DNA from: Symsagittifera roscoffensis
Taxonomy: Eukaryota; Xenacoelomorpha; Acoela; Convolutidae
Direction of reading: 5' to 3'
Length of the DNA stretch: 28,500 bases
Assembly (NCBI RefSeq): GCF_963678635.1
Contig: NC_087067.1
Coordinates: 3,264,072 to 3,292,571, forward strand
Every line of letters starts with the position of its first letter. Position 1 is the stretch's first letter. The position numbers and the translations under genes are program-made. Shown here piece by piece: positions 18,392 to 28,500 of this stretch. The notes under the pieces were generated by a model. It ran no database searches. It worked only from the letters and a program-made list of their open reading frames with translations, and was not told where the DNA came from.

Positions 18392-19226
18392 TTTTAGAAA
18401 ATTTACTGAGTAAGTCTATGGACATCAACCCGGGTAAGCACTACCCAACGAGATCAATTTAAAAGCAAATGTGGGCAAAAAACAAAAAATAAACAATTTT
18501 TGGATGCAATTTGTTTTAAAAAAAAGCAAAAACGACGTTTTTGACCCGTTCTCAAAGCGAATTGCCTGTAGAGCAGAAATTCGATTTTAAAGACCAATAA
18601 TTGGAAAAGTTTCGAAGATCAAACACTGATTTGTTGACAAAGCTTTGAGACTTTCAGTCCATCAGACTCGAGAAATTTCCCCGCGCTAAATAATATAGAA
18701 CATTTAGAACAGTTGCAGTAGTTTTATCTCGCTCAAAATTTTAAAGATTCTATATTTATTTCATCTAAGGGTGTATCTGAGATTGTTTTGACTTTTTTTC
18801 AGTTGGCCAACATTGTTTTTTGTGCTCCCCTAAAAACTATTAATGAATTTGTCGAAAATATGCAATTGCAAGTGTTCTGAAGATTTTTTAAAAAACTTGT
18901 AAGCTAAATTGTAAAGATAAACTTGTCCATTCACTAAACGCAGCTCTTTTATCCGCATCACAAGGTTAATAATTAGTATACTGACTAGGTTTTTTTTTGT
19001 GAAACGTTTTTTATCTTTTTGCTGCGGCCCAGGTTGACCTCCATAAACCAAAAATGCTTGTCTTACAATTTCCTACACCGAAAATGCTTATCTTACAACT
19101 CCATCCATCAAATGTATGGAAAAATGCTAGTCATACAATTTTCTTGCAATTTCAAAAAATCATTGTAAAAAGATTCGAACTAGTTTTTGCGGCTATTTGA
19201 ACTAAATAAAACAGTCTGGAATTGTA

Positions 19227-19435
19227 TTGTATTGTGTCCCTGATCCAAAGGGGGTTCCTTCCTTCTTAAGGGCGGTCCTCACATAAAGCAAAATCCAAGG
19301 AAAGGGGTCCTTAAATTTTTGGAGGACCCTCACCCTAGGATTTTGTAAACGAAAGAGATTTTCCACCCATAAAGCAGAAGGCCCCCTACTTAGGATCTTG
19401 CCAAGGTTAGCTCAACAACAAGGGACACGATACAA
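19227..19435. mobile_element. 209-bp inverted-terminal-repeat element (unit 1)
   Basis: The left end TTGTATTGTGTCCC (19227-19240) is matched by the reverse complement of GGGACACGATACAA (19422-19435) with one mismatch. Inside, CAAAATCC...GGGGTCCT and AGGACCC...GGATTTTG form a second imperfect inverted pair around TAAATTTTTGG. There is no coding capacity. The size and nested symmetry suit a miniature inverted-repeat element. It is present twice in unit 2. Confidence 0.5.
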
Positions 19436-19756
19436 AATTTTTTCTAATTCCAAGGTTTGGGGTCCTAATTATTGGTCCTGGTTAATTATATGAATCATAT
19501 TAATTGTAATATTTGTTTCGGCCAAATGAATTTTCGACCTAGTTGAAAATAGTTAGTGAATGTGGAAATGACTTTTACGGTATATAATAAAAACTCGCCG
19601 GCGACTTTGGCAGCGTAGCTTAACTGTTGGCAGAAGTAAACTAATTCCATAACTTCACCTATATTTTATAGTGAAAAGGCAGTAAATTGAAAAAACTCTC
19701 CAAAGGCGGCCGTTTCTGGGCAAGTTATAGCAAATGAGAGTTTGCCAAACTTTGAA

Positions 19757-20095
19757 ATGAGGAAAATGAAATTAGAGGGAACTTGGTGTTTTGAAGATAT
19801 TGATATACAATTTAGAGGGTTTTCAACCATACAAAAAACTCAAAGTCCCAAACCTGTGGAGAACAGCATGCTGTGTTTCTCTAGAGGGGAACGGAAGTTT
19901 CAAGGAAAAGGACGAGTAGAAAAAAGGAAAGAGAGGAGGAATTTGCAAAAAGTGCACCGAGATTTTTTCAAAAGCTTCGTGCATTTCTACAAAACAAAAG
20001 TGATTCCGGTATTTCATTTGGTTATTCACCGACGGAAACTAGAAAGTCTAAAAGTAACTCCTAGGTATCTTTTATCTTCACTAGCTGACATTTAG
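19757..20095 (+). CDS. hypothetical 112-residue basic protein (unit 1)
   Basis: The ATG-started frame is open for 112 codons. It encodes an N-terminal MRKMKLEGTWCFEDIDIQF, a basic middle rich in K and R (EKRKERRN, about residues 60-67) and a C-terminal half with FKSFVHFY and VIPVFHLVIHRRK. No signal peptide or known domain is seen. A TATA-like TATATAATAAAA lies near 19580, about 180 bp upstream. The copy in unit 2 is identical at every base, while the 640 bp downstream differs at about seven places, a weak hint of constraint. It could equally be chance in a somewhat less AT-rich patch. No intron signals were pursued. Confidence 0.25.
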   Translation: MRKMKLEGTWCFEDIDIQFRGFSTIQKTQSPKPVENSMLCFSRGERKFQGKGRVEKRKERRNLQKVHRDFFKSFVHFYKTKVIPVFHLVIHRRKLESLKVTPRYLLSSLADI

Positions 20096-20849
20096 CAGCT
20101 TGGAGAGGCGTTGGAAAAAACATTGAAACTGAGAAAAACCGAGTTACTTCAATTGATTCAGAAATAATTCAAGAAATGTATGTGTCCTTATACCAAACTA
20201 ATTATGACAATTCTAATCATGGAAATGTTAACAACTTTTTCTCATTCTTTGTTAGTTCTAATAACCTTTTTGCGAAGTTCTAAATAAATCGAGACCTTAT
20301 GGCGGCTTAATTGGTATGAAAATCTGTTCCTTGGAAAAGTACTTGAACGACACCAAGTTTTTTTTTATGATTGCACGCTTTTTTGCACGATGCAGCCGCG
20401 TTTAAACATGAACTTATTAGGATAATCAAAGTACTGTTATATATTGCCCGGGAATTATAACCACAGTTTTATGGGCCATTCGAAGGGAATAGTTTTCTGT
20501 GTTTTCAATAACTTGAAAAACCAAAAGTCTATCGATGATTATTTCATCTGAACAATGTTATGCAGAAATCTTTTGAGCACTGGCAGTCTTTAGCTATGTC
20601 ATGTGCACTCCACCGTATGTCTACAAACCATCGATCTCGAATAAACTTGTTTTTTTCTTCTACCAGATGATAATTATTTCAATTTTGAGACCTAAATAAC
20701 TGGAATTTTGAAACATTTTCAGCAGTCTCTTTTAAGTTAATAGTCTTGAGAACGGTTTCACGATTTGGATAGCGTTCAATTGAGCCGTTCAGTAGTTCAA
20801 TTAAAACTTGCTGACTTTCTGGTTTGCCGAATTATCATTTATCAAATGG

Positions 20850-23262
<2,413 letters not shown>

Positions 23263-23276
23263 AATAAATTATATGT

Positions 23277-23764
23277 GGCGTAACAATGGCTGAATGGCTA
23301 AATGATTTGCTGGATGGATTGGCGAGTGGAATTTTAAGCGTCTGCATGGATAGATAGCTTGGTGGACGTTGACGAGAAAGTGACTGATGGCTGGACGACG
23401 TCTGGTTGGATAGCTAGACCGATAAATTTTTGGTGAACGGATATCAGGGAAAAACAGGTTAGATGAATGGATGGCTGATTGCATATGGATGGATGGATGA
23501 TTAGACGAAAACTTTTTAGTTGAATGAATAGATGGGTGGCTGACTGGTTATTCAGATGGATGGAAAGATTATTTCCACTATGATGAATGACTGATTGGAT
23601 AGATAGCTTTGTGGATGAATGGATGATAATATGTTCGGGTGGATAAAAGGATGGACGATGAGTTTATTTTGCTGCTGTGTGGTTGCTTGGATGGATCAGT
23701 GGATGAATAAGGTCTCATTGGATGCATCTTGGACGGATGAGTGATTGGATAGATATCTTTGTGG
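23277..23764. repeat. ~490-bp degenerate (GGAT)n tetranucleotide region
   Basis: The + strand is built of GGAT/TGGA/GATGGATGGATG words mixed with TGAATGG and GATAGATAG variants. C is scarce and G abundant, the opposite of the preceding array. Its right edge coincides with the junction to unit 2 at 23765. TTGGATAGATA(G/T)CTTTGTGGA occurs at about 23596 and again at 23746, immediately before the junction. Confidence 0.8.
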
Positions 23765-25103
23765 AGCCTTACATTTATTGGCTATAATCAGCCCTGATTG
23801 AGATTGGTACATCCAATCAACCTCCCTTGTTGAAAATAAATTCGTAGCTGGTCCAATGATTAAGAAACTTTAGCGTCCTTCAATTTCTCGGATAAGAGAA
23901 GCTATCCAAAAAATATGTCACAGAAAAACATCAAAATTTTCTCTGCAAAAATTCTAGGAAGATCCACTGGGGCGTACAGTTTCATAACCAGTTCATTACC
24001 CGGGTAGACAAAAAATGCTTATCATACAATTTTCTTTTATGAAAAAAATGTTCATCATACCCTTTCATACAATTTCCTAGAGCAAAGGTAAGTGTATTAA
24101 AAAGCGATTTTTCCATGCTATGAAACTTTCTAACAAGCATTTGTTTCATACTCTAAAATTAAAAACTGAGCTTTTTTATCAGTCTTTTTATATCAAAATT
24201 CTCTGAAACCAGCATAATGAACACATTTTCCATATTATGAAGTTGTATGTTAACCATTTTTCCAAGGTCTTCTTTCATAAGAAAAGAAGAATATTACTGG
24301 CAGTTACCACGCAGATATGCTGCATTTGGTGATTGTAGCCATAACAGTCAATTTTAACATTTTCACACGGACTTATATAGCAAAAAAAGTAGCTTTTTGA
24401 ATATGGCTAGATAATTTTTACTTTGAAAATTTTGGTGATTGAGAAAAAAAAGCATGGTTTTTTGCAAATTTATTTTTATTTTAGCAAATGAGACAAAAGA
24501 TAATAATTGTTTATACAAAAAAAAACACTTCCTTTCGACTTTTGGGTTTTTCCGGGTAAAAAACTCATCCTGGACTACTTTATAAACATATAAAGTCAAA
24601 TTTTGCATGCAAAAAATTTTTTCCTAAATTTTTTTTGAGCACAAAAGCAATTTGCAACCAAAAAAAGGATTAAGTTTTGTACTTTAAATTTTTCTTTTGT
24701 GTATGAAAAAAGCATATCATTCAATTTTTATATTTGAAAACTATATGATAAGCATTTTTTCCAAATGAAATTAAAATTATGTTTTTGATTGTCAGAATGC
24801 CCTCTATCTTAGATCTGATTATTTAAATCTGTTTACAATTACCAGACTTTTTTTTGTGATTTTTGAAAAGTTTGATCTTCTATGACAAAAAAAATTATCT
24901 TAGAATTATCATACAATAAATTGTAGGATCATCATTTTTTATCGAAAACTTTAAATCATTTTTTTCAGAAAGCTTCAAAAGAGATAAATAGACCAAAAAT
25001 GATAATTAAAAATTTCAGAACATTTTTAAATGTTGTATGAATTTTGTGCGATAAGCTTTTTTTCATAGTTTGCACATACCGTACCCAGGGGATTTTCTGT
25101 ATA

Positions 25104-25215
25104 AGATCTGAAATTCTTTACTTCTTATATAAGTTTATTCTCAGATCTGAAATTCTTTATTTCAGAGCTTGATAAAAAAACTACAAGTTTCAGATCTGAA
25201 ATTTGGATCTGAAAT
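25104..25215. repeat. palindromic GATCTGAAA motif cluster 1 (unit 2)
   Basis: This is the counterpart of 17664-17775 at offset 7440, with all four motif copies conserved. Confidence 0.6.
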
Positions 25216-25544
25216 GGAAAATTTTCAGAATTGAATTCATCTTGAAAAACAAAATTTCAGATAAGAAAGCACAATTGAGAAATTCTTTATTAAATTATAA
25301 TTTATGCATTTCGAGCAAAAAATGGAGTTTTTTGATTTTTCGATGTTTCTGCAATGCACAATTATGTTTAGGTTAACTAGCGGTCAGAAAAACTTCCGAA
25401 TAGTTTACAAACAGTTTTTTTCGAACTAAATTTTCTGTTCAACTGTGTTAAAAAGATTTTAAAAACTGTTAGACGACCTGTAAATTTTTTGATTTTCATG
25501 CGCTACTTATGCATTTCCAGTGTTTATCTCATGCTTGGGGAAAC

Positions 25545-25600
25545 GTACTTCGGCAGTCTCCAACTTGAGACTGTGCTGAGTACCTGCTAGTAGCTAGCAG
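25545..25600. other. two adjacent perfect-stem hairpins (unit 2)
   Basis: This is an exact counterpart of 18073-18128. The stems CAGTCTC/GAGACTG and CTGCTAG/CTAGCAG and their loops are unchanged between the units. Confidence 0.45.
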
Positions 25601-25650
25601 AAGCTAATAAAATCAAAAAAGCAAAGATTCTGTCCGAATCATTGATTTTT

Positions 25651-25863
25651 CAGATCTGAAATAACCAAGAAAAACTAAAATTCAGATCTGAAATTAGATC
25701 TGAAATAGATGTTTTCAGATCTAAAATAGTCATGAAAAACAAATTTCAGACCTGAAAAAGGATCTGAAATAACCAATTCTTAAAGTATCCAAGCGTTATT
25801 TATACATTTCACAACCTATTTCAGATCTGAAATTTAGATCTGAAAAAGATTCCTTGAGATCTG
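25651..25863. repeat. palindromic GATCTGAAA motif cluster 2 (unit 2)
   Basis: This is the counterpart of 18179-18391. The motif copies are preserved, including the variant words CAGATCTAAAA and CAGACCTGAAA. Confidence 0.6.
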
Positions 25864-26700
25864 TTTTAGAAAATTTACTGAGTAAGTCTATGGACATCAA
25901 CCCGGGTAAGCACTACCCAACGAGATCAATTTAAAAGCAAATGTGGGCAAAAAACAAAAAATAAACAATTTTTGGATGCAATTTGTTTTAAAAAAAAGCA
26001 AAAACGACGTTTTTGGCCCGTTCTCAAAGCGAATTGCCTGTAGAGCAGAAATTCGATTTTAAAGACCAATAATTGGAAAAGTTTCGAAGATCAAACACTG
26101 ATTTGTTGACAAAGCTTTGAGACTTTCAGTCCATCAGACTCGAGAAATTTCCCCGCGCTAAATAACATAGAACATTTAGAACAGTTGCAGTAGTTTTATC
26201 TCGCTCAAAATTTTAAAGATTCTATATTTATTTCATCTAAGGGTGTATCTGAGATTGTTTTGACTTTTTTTCAGTTGGCCAACATTGTTTTTTGTGCTCC
26301 CCTAAAAACTATTAATGAATTTGTCGAAAATATGCAATTGCAATTGTTCTGAAGATTTTTTAAAAAACTTGTAAGCTAAATTGTAAAGATAAACTTGTCC
26401 ATTCACTAAACGCAGCTCTTTTATCCGCATCACAAGGTTAATAATTAGTATACTGACACTAGGTTTTTTTTTGTGAAACGTTTTTTATCTTTTTGCTGCG
26501 GCCCAGGTTGACCTCCATAAACCAAAAATGCTTGTCTTACAATTTCCTACACCGAAAATGCTTATCTTACAATTCCATCCATCAAATGTATGGAAAAATG
26601 CTAGTCATACAATTTTCTTGCAATTTCAAAAATTCATTGTAAAAAGATTCGAACTAGTTTTTGCGGCCATTTGAACTAAATAAAACAGTCTGGAATTGTA

Positions 26701-26910
26701 TTGTATTGTGTCCCTGATCCAAAGGGGGTTCCTTCCTTCTTAAGGGCGGTCCTCACATACAAGCAAAATCCAAGGAAAGGGGTCCTTAAATTTTTGGAGG
26801 ACCCTCACCCTAGGATTTTGTAAACGAAAGAGATTTTCCACCCATAAAGCAGAAGGCCCCCTACTTAGGATCTTGCCAAGGTTAGCTCAACAACAAGGGA
26901 CACGATAAAA
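26701..26910. mobile_element. 209-bp inverted-terminal-repeat element (unit 2, first copy)
   Basis: This is the same element as 19227-19435. Its right terminus is altered (GGGACACGATAAAA instead of GGGACACGATACAA) where it meets the second copy of the 278-bp block. Confidence 0.45.
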
Positions 26911-26978
26911 ATTATTGTAAAAAGATTCGAACTAGTTTTTGCGGCTATTTGAACTAAATAAAACAGTCTGGAATTGTA

Positions 26979-27187
26979 TTGTATTGTGTCCCTGATCCAA
27001 AGGGGGTTCCTTCCTTCTTAAGGGCGGTCCTCACATAAAGCAAAATCCAAGGAAAGGGGTCCTTAAATTTTTGGAGGACCCTCACCCTAGGATTTTGTAA
27101 ACGAAAGAGATTTTCCACCCATAAAGCAGAAGGCCCCCTACTTAGGATCTTGCCAAGGTTAGCTCAACAACAAGGGACACGATACAA
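26979..27187. mobile_element. 209-bp inverted-terminal-repeat element (unit 2, second copy)
   Basis: This copy has both termini intact (TTGTATTGTGTCCC at 26979-26992 and GGGACACGATACAA at 27174-27187) and matches the unit 1 copy closely. Confidence 0.5.
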
Positions 27188-27509
27188 AATTTTTTCTAAT
27201 TCCAAGGTTTGGGGTCCTAATTATTGGTCCTGGTTAATTCTATGAATCATATTAATTGTAATATTTGTTTCGGCCAAATGAATTTTCGACCTAGTTGAAA
27301 ATAGTTAGTGAATGTGGAAATGACTTTTACGGTATATAATAAAAACTCGCCGGCGACTTTGGCAGCGTAGCTTAACTGTTGGCAGAAGTAAACTAATTCT
27401 ATAACTAAAACCTATATTTTATAGTGAAAAGGCAGTAAATTGAAAAAACTCTCCAAAGGCGGCCGTTTCTGGGCAAGTTATAGCAAATGAGAGTTTGCCA
27501 AACTTTGAA

Positions 27510-27848
27510 ATGAGGAAAATGAAATTAGAGGGAACTTGGTGTTTTGAAGATATTGATATACAATTTAGAGGGTTTTCAACCATACAAAAAACTCAAAGTC
27601 CCAAACCTGTGGAGAACAGCATGCTGTGTTTCTCTAGAGGGGAACGGAAGTTTCAAGGAAAAGGACGAGTAGAAAAAAGGAAAGAGAGGAGGAATTTGCA
27701 AAAAGTGCACCGAGATTTTTTCAAAAGCTTCGTGCATTTCTACAAAACAAAAGTGATTCCGGTATTTCATTTGGTTATTCACCGACGGAAACTAGAAAGT
27801 CTAAAAGTAACTCCTAGGTATCTTTTATCTTCACTAGCTGACATTTAG
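27510..27848 (+). CDS. hypothetical 112-residue basic protein (unit 2)
   Basis: This frame is identical in nucleotide sequence to 19757-20095, including the ATG, the basic EKRKERRN stretch and the TAG stop. The TATA-like TATATAATAAAA upstream is also retained (about 27333), although the sequence between it and the ORF has changed near 27405 (CTATAACTAAAACC versus CCATAACTTCACC in unit 1). No family is recognised and expression is unknown. Confidence 0.25.
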   Translation: MRKMKLEGTWCFEDIDIQFRGFSTIQKTQSPKPVENSMLCFSRGERKFQGKGRVEKRKERRNLQKVHRDFFKSFVHFYKTKVIPVFHLVIHRRKLESLKVTPRYLLSSLADI

Positions 27849-28500
27849 CAGCTTGGAGAGGCGTTGGAAAAAAACATTGAAACTGAGAAAAACCGAGTTA
27901 CTTCAATTGATTCAGAAATAATTCAAGAAATGTATATGTCCTTATACCAAACTAATTATGACAATTCTAATCAAGGAAATGTTAACAACTTTTTCTCATT
28001 CTTTGTTAGTTCTAATAACCTTTTTGCGAAGTTCTAAATAAGTCGAGACCTTATGGCGGCTTAATTGGTATGAAAATCTGTTCCTTGGAAAAGTACTTGA
28101 ACGACACCAAGTTTTTTTTTATGATTGCACGCTTTTTTGCACGATGCAGCCGCGTTTAAACATGAACTTATTAGGATAATCAAAGTACTGTTATATATTG
28201 CCCGGGAATTATAGCCACAGTTTTATGGGCCATTCGAAGGGAATAGTTTTTTGTCTTTTCAATAACTTGAAAAACCAAAAGTCTATCGATGATTATTTCA
28301 TCTGAACAATGTTATGCAGAAATCTTTTGAGCACTGGCAGTCTTTAGCTATGTCATGTGCACTCCACCGTATGTCTACAAACCATCGATCTCGAATAAAC
28401 TTGTTTTTTTCTTCTACCAGATGATAATTATTTCAATTTTGAGACCTAAATAACTGGAATTTTGAAACATTTTCAGCAGTCTCTTTTAAGTTAATAGTCT

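Larger units (their letters stand above)
26636..27191. repeat. 278-bp tandem duplication private to unit 2
   Basis: ATTGTAAAAAGATTCGAACT starts at 26636 and again at 26914. Unit 1 has this segment once, at about 19164. The duplicated block contains the whole 209-bp inverted-repeat element (26701-26910 and 26979-27187). The first block ends CACGATAAAAATT and the second CACGATACAAAATTTTTT, so the join formed close to the element's right terminus. Confidence 0.75.
23765..28500. repeat. large direct duplication, unit 2 (cut by window end)
   Basis: This is the second copy of the unit starting at 16345. Differences from unit 1 include scattered substitutions, a ~19-bp insertion near 24213, a 32-bp insertion near 25325-25356 whose edges both read AATG, and the 278-bp tandem duplication at 26636-27191. 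The copy is still matching at 28500, so its right end is outside the window. Confidence 0.75.

Noticed and set aside
19823-20029. Minus-strand 68-codon frame overlapping the 112-codon ORF (also at 27576-27782)
   Set aside because: Shorter and F/S/P-rich, it is best explained as the complement of the purine-rich + strand ORF.

Overview
This window reads as nuclear DNA of an invertebrate animal, most likely an arthropod. It is AT-rich, has no bacterial-style gene packing or ribosome binding sites, and carries GT-AG introns, microsatellites and several degraded transposable elements. The only well-supported gene is a five-exon gene (9207-15226, + strand). Its product has the cysteine pattern of DUF4773, a secreted-protein domain I know mainly from arthropods, and this is my main reason for the taxonomic call. 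I cannot name the species.

Layout. 1-2395: no gene, only small inverted and direct repeats. 2396-3467: a ~1.07-kb element with inverted termini, each holding a CAGGGC-TTT-GCCCTG-type hairpin. 3700-7050: transposon debris made of diverged direct repeats at both ends, a minus-strand integrase fragment, two diverged ~720-bp tandem copies of a broken coding sequence, and two ~297-bp tandem copies of another unit. 7051-9090: no gene, with a G16 run and a duplicated ~58-bp block. 9207-15226: the DUF4773-type gene. Its 4.79-kb third intron holds a fold-back element, a 41-bp palindrome inside a local duplication, a strand-skewed C-rich/G-rich block, an (AG)20 microsatellite and a possible antisense coding segment. 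15227-16344: spacer with an 80-bp tandem repeat.

The right 12 kb is dominated by a large direct duplication. Sequence starting at 16345 starts again at 23765 and runs to the window end, nearly identical. This fits a tandem duplication with a ~7.42-kb unit, of which about 1.6 units are visible. Each unit contains clusters of the palindromic motif (TTT)CAGATCTGAAA, a dispersed TGCTTATCATACAATT motif, a pair of perfect hairpins, a 209-bp inverted-terminal-repeat element (doubled in the second unit) and an intact 112-codon ORF of unknown function. The first unit ends in about 2.4 kb of degenerate (ACTT)n followed by about 490 bp of degenerate (GGAT)n with opposite strand skew. The second unit's equivalent would lie outside the window.

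There are no operons or cooperating gene sets here. The biological content is one probable membrane-anchored extracellular protein set among repeats. All splice sites were read by eye and checked only for phase and reading-frame continuity.
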